From positions 2,418,001-2,482,000 of the forward strand of contig NZ_CP042304.1 of NCBI RefSeq assembly GCF_007859655.1: 64,000 nucleotides of DNA, read 5' to 3'. Each line of letters starts with the position of its first letter. Positions within the stretch are counted from its first letter, which is position 1. This document shows positions 41,935 to 50,841 of the stretch, in pieces. The notes beneath the pieces were generated by a model that did not search any database, was not told the origin of the DNA, and saw only the letters and a program-made list of their open reading frames with translations. The translations under genes and the position numbers were made by a program. This DNA is from Devosia ginsengisoli (GTDB taxonomy: Bacteria > Pseudomonadota > Alphaproteobacteria > Rhizobiales > Devosiaceae).

Positions 41935-42663
41935 ATGACCCAGCCTTTGTTGATGCCCAAGGCGACCGCTGTCTGGCTCGTCGACAACACTGCGCTGTCG
42001 TTCGAGCAGATCGCTGCCTTTTGCACGCTGCATCCGCTCGAAGTTCAGGGCATTGCCGATGGCGATGTCGCTGGCGGCATCATGGGTGTCAATCCGATCC
42101 AGAACGGTCAGTTGACCCGCGAAGAGATCGAAAAGGCCGAGGCCGACCCCAATTATCGCATGAAGCTGAGCGAGCCCAAGGTTCGCGTCGCCGCCGCCAA
42201 GCGCAAGGGCCCGCGCTACACCCCGATTTCGCGCCGCAACGAGCGCCCCAATGCCATCAAGTGGCTGGTGCGCAATCACCCCGAACTCAAGGACGCCCAG
42301 ATCATGCGCCTGGTCGGCACCACCAAGTCGACCATCGACTCGGTGCGCGATTCCACCCACTGGAATTCGGCCAACCTCGCCGCCATGGACCCGGTGACCC
42401 TGGGCCTGTGCAGCCAGATCGACCTCGATCTCGAGGTCAAGCGCGCCTCCAAGGGTGCGCCGGGCATCGATGAGGCCGAGGAAGGCACCATGCTGATGAC
42501 GGCCGAAGAGGCCCTGGCCCGCTCAGGTGCCCGCGGCCACGCCGAAGGCGAAGAAGGTGAATTCGCCGCCAACGATCATCGCCCCGCCGAGGCGCAGGAC
42601 GATTTCGACGCCGACTCGGTCTTCTCCAAGCTCAAGTCGCTCAACACCGACAGCGACAACTAA
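41935..42663 (+). CDS. trcR: Cell-cycle transcriptional regulator TrcR (DUF1013)
   Basis: A 242-residue protein from MTQPLLMPKATAVWLVDNTALSFEQIAAFCTLHPLEVQGIADGDVA; the ATG at 41935 follows GGAGAG. The DUF1013 hallmarks GVNPIQNGQLTREEIEKAEADP, KRKGPRYTPISRRNERPNAIKWLVRNHPEL and GTTKSTIDSVRDSTHWNS are all present. The acidic low-complexity C-terminus varies between species. Annotated in databases as a regulator of the CtrA circuit. The long upstream in-frame start is not used. Confidence 0.93.
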   Translation: MTQPLLMPKATAVWLVDNTALSFEQIAAFCTLHPLEVQGIADGDVAGGIMGVNPIQNGQLTREEIEKAEADPNYRMKLSEPKVRVAAAKRKGPRYTPISRRNERPNAIKWLVRNHPELKDAQIMRLVGTTKSTIDSVRDSTHWNSANLAAMDPVTLGLCSQIDLDLEVKRASKGAPGIDEAEEGTMLMTAEEALARSGARGHAEGEEGEFAANDHRPAEAQDDFDADSVFSKLKSLNTDSDN

Positions 42664-42681
42664 GAGGCAACGGCCAGCGGA

Positions 42682-44530
42682 ATGGAAAACAACATCCTGC
42701 TGGCCGTTTTCGTACTCCTGGCCACCAGCGTCGCGCTGGTGCCGCTGGCCAAGGCCCTGGGCCTCGGCACCGTGCTAGGCTATCTCGCCGCCGGCATCCT
42801 GATCGGCCCCTATGGCCTGGGGCTGGTGTCCGACACCGACCTCGTCCGCCAGATCGCCGAATTCGGCATCGTCATGATGCTGTTTCTCATTGGCCTCGAT
42901 CTGCAACCCAGCGAAGTCTGGCGTATGCGCCACAAGGTGCTCGGCCTCGGCGTCACCCAGCTCGCCCTTACCTCCATCATCATTGCCCTGGCGCTGCTGG
43001 CTGCCGGCTTTGCGCTCAATGTCGCCGTCATCATCGGCCTGGCTCTGTCCATGTCCTCGACGGCCATCGCCATGCAATCGACCCAGCAGCGCGACATCAC
43101 TCGCACCGATGCCGGCCGGGCCAGCCTCGCCGTACTGCTGGTGCAGGATGTTTCGGTCATCCCCATCCTGGCCGCCATTCCGCTCCTCGCCATGCCCGAG
43201 GCGGCGCTGGACCACGAAGTGGCGAGTGCCGTCGAGATCCATCGCCAATCCCATGGATTGGATCACGCCCCTCATCATCATCGGCGCCTTTGTCGGCGCG
43301 GTGCTCGCCGGACGTTTCCTCGTGCGTCCGGTGCTGCGCTTCGTGGCGCTGACCGGCGTGCGCGAAGCCTTCACCGCCCTGGGGCTCGCCATCGTCTTTG
43401 GCGCGGCCCTTTTGGCCCAGTTCGAAGGCTTTTCGCCGGCTTTGGGCGCCTTTATCGGCGGCGTGCTGCTGGCCGACAGCGAATATCGCCACGAACTCGA
43501 AAGCAATCTCGAACCCTTCAAGGGCCTGCTGCTCGGGCTGTTCTTCATCTCGGTCGGCATGTCGATCGCCTTCGACATCCTCTGGTCCGAACCGCTGCGA
43601 CTGCTGGCTTTGGTGCTCGGCTTCGTCGGCATCAAGATCGCCGTGCTCTTCGTGCTGGCGAGCCTGTTCCGCATGCATCTGGCCGACCGGCTGCTGGTAG
43701 CCATCCTGCTCAGCCAGGCCGGCGAATTTGCCTTCGTCATCCTGCAATTCGCCCAGAACAACAGCGCCATCGGCGCCGACGACCACGCTTTCCTGGCCGT
43801 TGCCATCGCCCTTTCCATGGCGACGACACCCCTCCTCCTGCTGGCCTTCGACCGCCTGATCGCCCCGCGGCTCGATGCACGGCGCAAGGGCGAACGCCCC
43901 AACGACCCCATCGAGCATCGCCGCATCGTCGTGCTCGGCTATGGCCGCTTCGGCCAGATCGTCACCCGCATGCTGCGCAGCCAGGGCTTCGACATGACGC
44001 TGATCGACGACGATCCCGCCCAGATCGAGCTGGTGCGCAAATTCGGCGTCAAGGTGTTCTACGGCGATGGCTCGCGGCTCGACCTGCTCCATGCCGCCGG
44101 CGTCGGCCAGGCCGAGCTGGTGGTGATCGCCGTGGGCGGGCGCGACCGCATCCTCGACATCGCCCGCAACCTGCGCAAGCATTTCCCCTCGGTCACCGTC
44201 GCCGCCCGCGCCGTCGATCGCGGCCATGCCCATGAGCTGATGGCCATGGGCGTCGAGATTTTCGAGCGCGAAACCTTCCTCTCCGCCATCAGCCTCGGCG
44301 CCAAGGTGCTTACCCAGCTTGGCGTGGCCCCCAACGACGCCATGCACATGGCCCAGGCCTTCGAGCGCCATGACAACGAATTGCTACATGACAGTTTCGC
44401 CGTGCGCCACGACGAGGACGCCTATATCGGCATGGTGCGCAATTCCATGGACCTGCTCAACGAAGCCATGAGCGGCGACACCCCATCTGCCATTCCAGTT
44501 GACAAGCCCGCCCCGAAGCGTACCGAGTAG
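42682..44530 (+). CDS. Kef-type cation:proton antiporter with TrkA-N domain, apparent frameshift
   Basis: A CPA2 family K+/H+ antiporter (KefB/C-like), about 615 residues when repaired. The first part (LATSVALVPLAKALGLGTVLGYLAAGILIGPYGLGL ... DVSVIPILAAIPLLAMPEA) and the remainder (NPMDWITPLIIIGAFVGAVLAG ... LAFDRLIAPRL, then the RCK/TrkA-N domain IVVLGYGRFGQIVTRML) are in different frames. Dropping one A at 43237 (GAGATC to GAGTC) makes VESIANPMDWI and joins them. Both halves have normal codon use. It follows trcR by 18 bases. Confidence 0.9.
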
Positions 44531-44544
44531 TACGATAATTTTTG

Positions 44545-44631
44545 AGCCCTCATGGTGAGCCTGTCGAACCACGAGGGCGGGCACGCTGACAGTGCTCCGA
44601 CCTCGTCCTTCGACGGGCTCAGGATGAGGCC
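44545..44631. repeat. Dispersed intergenic repeat, family A
   Basis: Contains CATGGTGAGCCTGTCGAACC-ACGAGG and CCTCGTCCTTCGACGGGCTC-AGGATGAGG. These are the two motifs of the 12375-12463 copy, in inverted form. Between the Kef-like and TauE genes. Confidence 0.7.
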
Positions 44632-44664
44632 TACTGACTCTTCTCGCCCATTCCGGACCACTCC

Positions 44665-45432
44665 ATGCCCATCTTCGATCCCTATTTCGTCACGGTCGCC
44701 GTGATCGCGGTGCTGGTTGTCGGCCTGTCCAAGGCCGGCCTGCTCGGCAGCCTGGGCATGGTCGGCGTGCCGCTGCTGAGCCTGGTCATGCCGGCCCGCG
44801 ATGCCGCGGGCATCATGCTGCCCGTGCTGCTGGCCATGGATGTCATCGCCGTCTGGACCTATCGCAAGGAAGTCGACTGGCGTATCCTGCGTATCATGCT
44901 GCCCGGCGCGGCCGTGGGCACGCTGCTGGGCTGGGCGCTGTGGTCCGTCGTGTCAGATGCCGGCGTGCTGCTCTTTGTCGGCGTGGTGACGCTGCTCTTC
45001 ATCCTCGATGCCCTGCTGCCCCTGCGCAAGAAGCTCGAAGGCCTGCCCCCGTCCCGGCTCTGGGGCAATTTCTGGGGCGGCTTTGCCGGCTTCACCAGCT
45101 TCATCAGCCATACCGGCGGCCCGCCCTTCCAGATCTATGTGCTGCCCCAGCGCCTGACGCCGGCCATTTATTCGGGCACCTCGGCCTTCTTCTTCGCCAT
45201 CGTCAATTCGGCCAAGCTGATTCCCTATTTCTTCCTGGGCCAGCTCAATGTCCACAATCTGCAACTGTCCGCAGCGCTGATTCCGGTCGGCATTATCGGC
45301 GTGCTGGCCGGCGTCTGGCTGGTCCGCCGCATCTCGATGAAATGGTTCTACCTTATCGCCTACTGGCTGGTTTTCCTGCTCGCGCTCAAGCTGGTCTGGG
45401 ACGGGGCGCGAGGGGTATTCTGGGGCTTGTGA
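44665..45432 (+). CDS. TauE/SafE family sulfite exporter-like permease
   Basis: A 255-residue integral membrane protein with about 8 helices. It starts MPIFDPYFVTVAVIAVLVVGLSKAGLLGSLGMVGVPLLSLVMPARDAAGIMLPVLLAMD, the typical TauE/SafE first half, with a second inverted half beginning at about 145 (GFAGFTSFISHTGGPPFQIYVLPQRL). Transports organic sulfonates or sulfite, in general. Substrate not inferable. Confidence 0.9.
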   Translation: MPIFDPYFVTVAVIAVLVVGLSKAGLLGSLGMVGVPLLSLVMPARDAAGIMLPVLLAMDVIAVWTYRKEVDWRILRIMLPGAAVGTLLGWALWSVVSDAGVLLFVGVVTLLFILDALLPLRKKLEGLPPSRLWGNFWGGFAGFTSFISHTGGPPFQIYVLPQRLTPAIYSGTSAFFFAIVNSAKLIPYFFLGQLNVHNLQLSAALIPVGIIGVLAGVWLVRRISMKWFYLIAYWLVFLLALKLVWDGARGVFWGL

Positions 45433-45456
45433 ACGGCATCCACGTCTGCGGTGACA

Positions 45457-45506
45457 TCACCCCCACCCTCATTCCCCCTTGTGGGGAGGGAATGAGGGTG
45501 GGGGTC
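45457..45506. repeat. Hairpin repeat, family B, short relative
   Basis: TCACCCCCACCCTCATTCCC-CCTTGTGGGGAGGGAATGAG-GGTGGGGGT: a 50-base hairpin whose arms match the ends of family B copies but without the middle. It lies after the TauE/SafE gene, in a convergent gap. Confidence 0.7.
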
Positions 45507-45602
45507 TTTCGAGCGCACCGCGCTCAGACAAAGGCAACAAAAAAGGGCCGCAGCCTGTGCTGTGACCCTTCGAAAACCCAGATGGGCGGCTTGCTGCCGC
45601 TC

Positions 45603-45776
45603 TTACTGGGAAACCGCACTGAATTTGTAGATCTGGTCCTTCACTTCGAGTTTCTTGCGCTTTAGCGCGCTGACCATCAGATCGTCGTGGCGGGTGCTTT
45701 GCAGTTCTGCCTGGATCTGGCGGTCCAACTCCTGGTGGCGCCGTTCGAGCGCCGCGATATGCCCTTCAGTCGTCAT
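45603..45776 (-). CDS. YdcH/DUF465 family small protein
   Basis: A 57-residue protein, too small for many ORF callers: MTTEGHIAALERRHQELDRQ ... DDLMVSALKRKKLEVKDQIYKFSA. This is the full DUF465 pattern of a helical hairpin with the KRKKLxxKDxI core. Function unknown. It runs divergently from a second DUF465 gene 157 bases away. Confidence 0.85.
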   Translation of the reverse strand: MTTEGHIAALERRHQELDRQIQAELQSTRHDDLMVSALKRKKLEVKDQIYKFSAVSQ

Positions 45777-45933
45777 GACAACTCCTTGAAAGCCTATGTG
45801 GACGAGGTGATCGTCACAAATAATTCACGACTTGTCGACTGCCTTCCGGAGGGCTCTTGAAATCTGGTGCAAAACTCCCCGTGATCGGTTAACCAGAGGT
45901 AACGGCTGAGGCGTCGGGAGTACGCGGGAATCC
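45777..45933. promoter_or_regulatory. Divergent promoter region between two YdcH-like genes
   Basis: 157 bases between the two divergent DUF465 genes. AT-richer near 45815-45830 (CAAATAATTCACGACTTG). GGTTAACCAGAGGTAACG at 45887 contains a small palindrome GGTTAACC. No gene seen. Confidence 0.4.
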
Positions 45934-46149
45934 ATGCTTTCGCTCACCAAGGAACAGGAAGCCACCCTGGGTCTGGAATTGGCCACCAAGCGCCAGGAAC
46001 ACAGCGACCTCAACGCGGCCATCGATACGCTGACCAGCTCGCATGTGGCCGACCGCATGCTCATCCAGCGGCTCAAGAAGCGCAAGCTGGCGCTCAAGGA
46101 TCGCATCGTCCAGCTCGAGAATATTTTGCTGCCCGACATCATCGCCTGA
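45934..46149 (+). CDS. YdcH/DUF465 family protein, upstream of purE
   Basis: A 71-residue helical protein: MLSLTKEQEATLGLELATKRQEHSDLNAAIDTLTSSHVADRMLIQRLKKRKLALKDRIVQLENILLPDIIA. The C-terminal KKRKLALKDRI core is the DUF465 signature. Location just before purE is usual in Hyphomicrobiales. Function unknown. Confidence 0.87.
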   Translation: MLSLTKEQEATLGLELATKRQEHSDLNAAIDTLTSSHVADRMLIQRLKKRKLALKDRIVQLENILLPDIIA

Positions 46150-46224
46150 TGGGTCCACCGCCTTGATGTGTGGCGACAATTGGGCTAGTTCCGCGCTTTG
46201 CAAAGACCGATAGGGGAATCGGCC

Positions 46225-46719
46225 GTGCTCACAAAACCGCTCGTCGCCATCGTCATGGGCAGCCAGTCCGATTGGCCCACCATGCGCCTCGCCGCCGAAA
46301 CGCTCGAAGCGCTCGAGGTCGAATACGAGGCGCGCATCGTCTCCGCCCACCGCACCCCCGAACGCCTGGTCGATTTCGCCAGCAATGCGCGGGCCGAGGG
46401 CTTCAAGGTCATCATCGCCGGTGCCGGCGGCGCCGCCCACCTGCCGGGCATGATCGCCGCGATGACACCGCTGCCGGTCTTCGGCGTGCCGGTCAAGTCC
46501 AAGGCACTCAACGGGCAGGATAGCCTGCTTTCCATCGTGCAGATGCCCGGCGGCATTCCCGTCGGCACCCTGGCCATCGGCGAACCCGGCGCCATCAATG
46601 CCGCGCTGCTATCAGCCGCCGTACTGGCCTTGTCCGACGATGACCTGGCCGACCGGCTCGACACCTATCGCGCCCGCCAGACGGCGACCGTCCCGCTCTT
46701 TCCCGCAGATACCGAGTAG
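46225..46719 (+). CDS. purE: N5-carboxyaminoimidazole ribonucleotide mutase PurE
   Basis: PurE moves the carboxylate of N5-CAIR to make CAIR in purine synthesis. The 164-residue product, from GTG 46225 behind AGGGGA, has [14 protein letters not shown], the active-site [10 protein letters not shown] (here VSAHRTPER), [12 protein letters not shown] and the tail [37 protein letters not shown]. PurK follows three bases later. Confidence 0.96.
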   Translation: MLTKPLVAIVMGSQSDWPTMRLAAETLEALEVEYEARIVSAHRTPERLVDFASNARAEGFKVIIAGAGGAAHLPGMIAAMTPLPVFGVPVKSKALNGQDSLLSIVQMPGGIPVGTLAIGEPGAINAALLSAAVLALSDDDLADRLDTYRARQTATVPLFPADTE

Positions 46720-46722
46720 ACC

Positions 46723-47808
46723 TTGGCAAACGACAATTCCGCGCTGCCGCCAGGCAGCATGATCGGCATTCTCGGTGGCGGCCAGCTCGGCCGCATGCTG
46801 GCGCTGGCCGCGGCCAGGCTGGGCATGCGCACCCACATCTTCTGTCCCGACCCTGATAGCCCGGCCTTCGAGGTCACCCCGCACAAGACCGTCGCCGCCT
46901 ATGACGACGAGGCGGCCCTCGCCGCCTTCGCCGATGCGGTCGATGTCATCACCTACGAATTCGAGAATGTCCCGGCCGCCACGGCCGAGTTTCTTGCCGC
47001 CAGGAAGCCCCTGCGCCCCGGCGCCAATGCGCTGGCCGTGTCGCAGGATCGCCTCGCCGAAAAGGGCTTCCTCGCCTCCAAGAACATTCCCGTCGCGCCC
47101 TATCGCGCCGTCGAGACCATCGCCGATCTCGAAGCCGCCATCGACGCGCTCGGCCTGCCCGCCGTGCTCAAGACCACGCGGCTGGGCTATGACGGCAAAG
47201 GCCAGCGCGTCATCCGCGAGCGCAGCGAAGCCGCATCCGCCTTTGCCGAGCTCAGCCCCAAGCCGCTGGTGCTCGAAGCCTTCATGCCCTTCGAAAAGGA
47301 AATCTCGGTCGTCGTCGCCCGCAATGCGTCAGGCGAAGTGCGCGCCTTCGACGCCGCCGAGAATGTCCATCGCCACCACATCCTCTTCACCTCGACCGTA
47401 CCGGCCGATATCCCGCCCGGCGTCGAAAAGCATGCCGCCATGCTGGCCAAGGTCATCGTCGTGGCACTCGACTATGTCGGCGTGCTCGGCGTCGAATTCT
47501 TCGTCATACCGGGCGAGCGCCCAACCCTCATGGTCAACGAGATCGCCCCCCGCGTCCACAATTCCGGCCACTGGACCGAGGCGGTCTGCCTCACCGACCA
47601 GTTCGAGCAACACATCCGCGCCGTTGTGGGCTGGCCGCTGGGCGACCCGGCCCGCATGGCCGACGTGGTTATGGAAAGCCTCGTCGGCGACGAAGTCCGC
47701 ATCGTGCCATCGGGCCTCGACGGCAACACCCAACCCCATCTCTACGGCAAAACGGAAGTGCGGCCCGGCCGCAAGATGGGCCATGTGAATAGGATCACCC
47801 GCAGATAA
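46723..47808 (+). CDS. purK: N5-carboxyaminoimidazole ribonucleotide synthase PurK
   Basis: PurK makes N5-CAIR from AIR, ATP and bicarbonate. The 361-residue product starts at TTG 46723 and has the N-terminal IGILGGGQLGRMLALAAARLG, VDVITYEFENVP, and ATP-grasp segments TRLGYDGKGQRVIR, LVLEAFMPFEKEISV and VNEIAPRVHNSGHWT. The other half of the purEK operon. A large hairpin repeat follows. Confidence 0.96.
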   Translation: MANDNSALPPGSMIGILGGGQLGRMLALAAARLGMRTHIFCPDPDSPAFEVTPHKTVAAYDDEAALAAFADAVDVITYEFENVPAATAEFLAARKPLRPGANALAVSQDRLAEKGFLASKNIPVAPYRAVETIADLEAAIDALGLPAVLKTTRLGYDGKGQRVIRERSEAASAFAELSPKPLVLEAFMPFEKEISVVVARNASGEVRAFDAAENVHRHHILFTSTVPADIPPGVEKHAAMLAKVIVVALDYVGVLGVEFFVIPGERPTLMVNEIAPRVHNSGHWTEAVCLTDQFEQHIRAVVGWPLGDPARMADVVMESLVGDEVRIVPSGLDGNTQPHLYGKTEVRPGRKMGHVNRITRR

Positions 47809-47810
47809 CG

Positions 47811-47938
47811 CCACGCCCTCGTGGTTCGAGGCTCGCGAAGAGCTCGCACCTCACCATGAGGGCTACTCTTGGTGCGGTGTTCCAGTAGCCCTCATGGTGA
47901 GGCGGGAGCGCAGCGACCCTCGAACCACGAGGGCGTGG
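47811..47938. repeat. Very large two-stage inverted repeat, family A relative
   Basis: Outer arms 47811-47831 and 47918-47938 are exact complements (CCACGCCCTCGTGGTTCGAG plus one base), and inner arms 47849-47867 and 47884-47902 (CCTCACCATGAGGGCTACT / its complement) are also exact. The loop is about 16 bases. It fills the gap between the convergent purK and hydrolase genes, and the outer arm carries the family A motif CCTCGTGGTTCGA. Confidence 0.85.
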
Positions 47939-47940
47939 CA

Positions 47941-48627
47941 CTACCGTCTCAGCCATCCCCGCATCGCCCCCACCACCGCCCCCGGATTTTCCATTGTCGG
48001 CAAATGCGCGCTGTCGGGAAACCGCACCAGTTCCGCCCCTGAAATCCCCGCCACGATCTCCTCGGCCAGCTCGGGCGGCGTCATCTTGTCCAGCTCGCCC
48101 ACGCCCGCCAAGGTCGGCACCGCGATATCGCCCAGCCCCGGCCGCGAATCCACCCGGTTCATAATCGCCACCTGCTGGCGCAGATAGGCCGCCTGCCCCA
48201 CCCGCTCGGACATGGCCTGCACATCCCGCGCGACCGGCTTGCCCATATGCTGCGGCGCAACCAGGCTCCCCAGCAGCCCGCGCGACACGCCGATGAACTT
48301 GCCCCGCCCCACCATCTCGATGCCCTTGCGGCGCGTCTCCTTGCGCGCCGCGTCATCGGCCCGCGCCGAAGTATCGAGCAGCGCCAGATGCGTCACCCGC
48401 TCCGGCGCCTGCCGCATGATCTCGAAGGCCACATAGCCGCCCATGGAGAGCCCGGCCAATGCAGATCGGGCCGGCGCTGCCGCCAGCACCCGCGCCGCCA
48501 TCGCCGCGATGGAATCGTCCTGCGTCAGGTCGGCCACCATGGCGTGGGCATCCAGCTCAGCCATCACGTCGCGCCACAGCCGCTCGTCGCAGATCAGCCC
48601 CGGTAGCAGCACCAGTTCACTTGTCAT
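47941..48627 (-). CDS. Alpha/beta hydrolase
   Basis: A 228-residue alpha/beta-fold hydrolase. The nucleophile elbow is AGLSMGGYVAF (Ser at about residue 62), the acid is probably in VGELDKMTPPE, and the histidine in DSAHLPTMENP. It belongs to the general esterase/lactonase group; substrate unknown. Start at ATG 48627. Confidence 0.9.
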   Translation of the reverse strand: MTSELVLLPGLICDERLWRDVMAELDAHAMVADLTQDDSIAAMAARVLAAAPARSALAGLSMGGYVAFEIMRQAPERVTHLALLDTSARADDAARKETRRKGIEMVGRGKFIGVSRGLLGSLVAPQHMGKPVARDVQAMSERVGQAAYLRQQVAIMNRVDSRPGLGDIAVPTLAGVGELDKMTPPELAEEIVAGISGAELVRFPDSAHLPTMENPGAVVGAMRGWLRR

Positions 48628-48862
48628 GTCGGTCTCCCGGTGGCAAAATCACCGGGCTCGACTGTTCCGCTTCGATGCGCCCAAGGGCAAGGCCGCGCAG
48701 GCCAAATCCGCGGTTTTTCTCATCGGCACAGTGGACAAGCCCACTCAGCTGGGCTATAGAGCGGCCCACGGTGACTGGCCCTGCTGGTCGGCGACGGTGC
48801 TTTTTGGCTCCGGCGCTATCATCCAAACCCACATGTCTAAGCTTCGAAAGGGCGGTTGACCT
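48628..48862. promoter_or_regulatory. Divergent region between hydrolase and rpsU
   Basis: 235 bases with no supported gene. It must hold promoters for the hydrolase (minus) and rpsU (plus). A GAAAGGGCGG ribosome site lies 14 bases before the rpsU start. Confidence 0.4.
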
Positions 48863-49135
48863 TTGCAAGTAGTCGTTCGCGATAATAACGTTGACCAGGC
48901 GCTGCGCGCGCTCAAGAAAAAGCTGCAGCGCGAAGGCGTCTTCCGCGAGATGAAGCTGCGCAACTACTATGAGAAGCCCTCCGAGAAGAAGGCTCGTCAG
49001 AAGGCCGAGGCTGTCCGCCGCGCCCGCAAGCTGGCCCGCAAGCGTGCCCAGCGCGAAGGCGGTCTGCCCGCTCCGACCGCAACTGCACGTCCCGGCCAGG
49101 CCGGCCGTCCCGCAGCTGCCACTCCGCGCACCTAA
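48863..49135 (+). CDS. rpsU: 30S ribosomal protein S21
   Basis: S21 is a small basic 30S protein. The 90-residue product reads [66 protein letters not shown], from a TTG start, and then has a proline/alanine-rich tail of about 22 residues ([19 protein letters not shown]). Such tails occur in alphaproteobacteria. A strong terminator follows. Confidence 0.95.
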   Translation: MQVVVRDNNVDQALRALKKKLQREGVFREMKLRNYYEKPSEKKARQKAEAVRRARKLARKRAQREGGLPAPTATARPGQAGRPAAATPRT

Positions 49136-49157
49136 GCGCCTTCTGCCATCAGTTTCG

Positions 49158-49190
49158 AAAACGCCGCCTCTCGGGGCGGCGTTTTTGTTT
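49158..49190 (+). terminator. Intrinsic terminator after rpsU
   Basis: Stem AAAACGCCGCC / GGCGGCGTTTT with loop TCTCGG, then TTGTTTGG. Clear rho-independent terminator. Confidence 0.92.
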
Positions 49191-49256
49191 GGCTTATAGG
49201 CTGGGTGGATTCACGCGCGCTGCGCGTCAATGCTAACAGTCTGCTAACCAATTCCG

Positions 49257-50066
49257 TCAGTCTGCTATCGCGCGCTCGAAGAACGGCTCGGCATGGCTCC
49301 AGATGCCGCGATCCCACAGATCGCTATGCCCGGCTCCCGGCTCGATCCACAATTCGTCCTTGTTGGGCGCCAGCGCATAGACGCGCTCGCCATTGCTGAC
49401 ATCGATGGTTACGTCACCCGTGCCATGCGCCACCAGCACCGGCTCGGTGACATCCGATATCCACTGGTTCACCGGAAACTGGTCCTGCATCACCAGCCCC
49501 ACCGGCAGATAGGGATAGCGCTCCCCCGCCACCGTCACCGCCGACAGGAACGGCGTTTCGAGCAGCAGCGCCTCGGCATCGCGTACGCTGGCGACATAGG
49601 TGCTCGGCCCCGAGCCCAGGGAGCGCCCCCAGATCACCAGCGGAAAGCCCTTCTCCGCCGCCCAGTCGAACATAACAGTGGCGTCGTCCAGAATGCCCTG
49701 CTGGCTGATGCTGCCCGGCGAGGCCGGAAAGCCGCGATAGTCGAAGGCCACGAAGCCATAGCCATCGGCAACGAACTGCTCATAGCGCTCGTGTTCGGCG
49801 CTGAAACTGCCCGAATTGCCCTTGTAATAGACGATGACCGGCTTGCCCGCCTGCGGCGCCTGATACCAGCCATGCACCACGCCATCATCAGATGGCACGG
49901 CAATGTCCTCGGCTCCGCTGAGCGCCGTATCGGCCAGATCAGTGATCTCGCCCTGAGCGTCATACTGCAACGCGCGCTGGTTGAAATACATGTAGCCGAC
50001 GACGCCGACATAGGCGACGACAAGCACGACCAACAGAACAAGCAGGATGCGGCGCAGCAGCTTCAC
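49257..50066 (-). CDS. Membrane-anchored alpha/beta hydrolase (Bem46/YfhR-like)
   Basis: About 269 residues from GTG 50066, which has GAGGT seven bases upstream. One N-terminal membrane helix (about 5-27) is followed by a hydrolase domain with the oxyanion region VIVYYKGNSG, the nucleophile elbow IWGRSLGSGPS, LVAHGTGDVTI and the C-terminal GAGHSDLWD histidine. Catalytic side probably periplasmic. Substrate unknown. Confidence 0.88.
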   Translation of the reverse strand: MKLLRRILLVLLVVLVVAYVGVVGYMYFNQRALQYDAQGEITDLADTALSGAEDIAVPSDDGVVHGWYQAPQAGKPVIVYYKGNSGSFSAEHERYEQFVADGYGFVAFDYRGFPASPGSISQQGILDDATVMFDWAAEKGFPLVIWGRSLGSGPSTYVASVRDAEALLLETPFLSAVTVAGERYPYLPVGLVMQDQFPVNQWISDVTEPVLVAHGTGDVTIDVSNGERVYALAPNKDELWIEPGAGHSDLWDRGIWSHAEPFFERAIAD

Positions 50067-50132
50067 GGGCGGGACCTCGGGCAAAGATTCGAGGTGAGCC
50101 TACACCAATTGCCGGTGTCGCCCATACCGCCT

Positions 50133-50771
50133 CTACAGTTCGCTGATCGTCTGCTGCAACGCCCGCTCGAACACTTCATCCGGTTGCGCACCCGACAGCG
50201 CATATTTCTCGCCGAACACGAAGAACGGCACGCCGCGAATGCCCTGCGCCGCCGCATCGGTCGCCAGCTGTTCGGTAATCGCGAGTTCGTTCTCGTCATT
50301 CATCGCGTCAATCGCATCGCCGCGATCAAAGCCATATTCCACCGCGATATCGGCCAGCACATTGTCGTCGTTGATCTGGCGATGTTCGAGGAAATAGGCA
50401 TTGGCAATGGCATTGGCCAATTCGTGCTGGATGCCCAGCGGCTTGGCCAGCCGCGTGATCGTATGCGCTTTCTTGGTCGGGAACATGCGCGGCTGCTTAC
50501 TCAGGTCGAGATAGACCCCGGCCTTCTTCGCCTCGCCCTCGACGCGCGCCCACATCTCGCTGGGCTCCTTGCCATACTTCTCGCGCAGCATGTCGGCCAC
50601 GACAACGCCCTCGGCCGGCGTATTGGGGTCGAGATAGAAGGGATGGTTCTCGACCACCACGTCGATATCGTCAGGCAAAGCCGCGATGGCCTTGTCGAGC
50701 CGCGCCGACCCCACCAGGCACCAGGGGCACACGACATCGGTAAACACATCGATCTTGAGCAGCTTGGCCAT
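50133..50771 (-). CDS. DsbA-family (FrnE-like) oxidoreductase
   Basis: A 212-residue thioredoxin-fold protein with active-site CPWC (TDVVCPWCLVGSARLD, about residues 15-18) and the cis-proline region IRGVPFFVFGEKYALSGAQ. No signal peptide, so cytoplasmic and like FrnE/2-hydroxychromene-2-carboxylate isomerase-related proteins. ATG 50771 follows AAGGA; a GTG two codons earlier is less likely. Confidence 0.93.
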   Translation of the reverse strand: MAKLLKIDVFTDVVCPWCLVGSARLDKAIAALPDDIDVVVENHPFYLDPNTPAEGVVVADMLREKYGKEPSEMWARVEGEAKKAGVYLDLSKQPRMFPTKKAHTITRLAKPLGIQHELANAIANAYFLEHRQINDDNVLADIAVEYGFDRGDAIDAMNDENELAITEQLATDAAAQGIRGVPFFVFGEKYALSGAQPDEVFERALQQTISEL

Positions 50772-50841
50772 GGTCACATCCTTTGTTGCCCCTCACATGG
50801 CGCGGAAAACCCCACGCGGCAAGAACGCACCCGAATGTAAC

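Noticed and set aside
47811..47938. CRISPR array
   Set aside because: Only one nested inverted repeat; no regularly spaced direct repeats or cas genes anywhere in the window.
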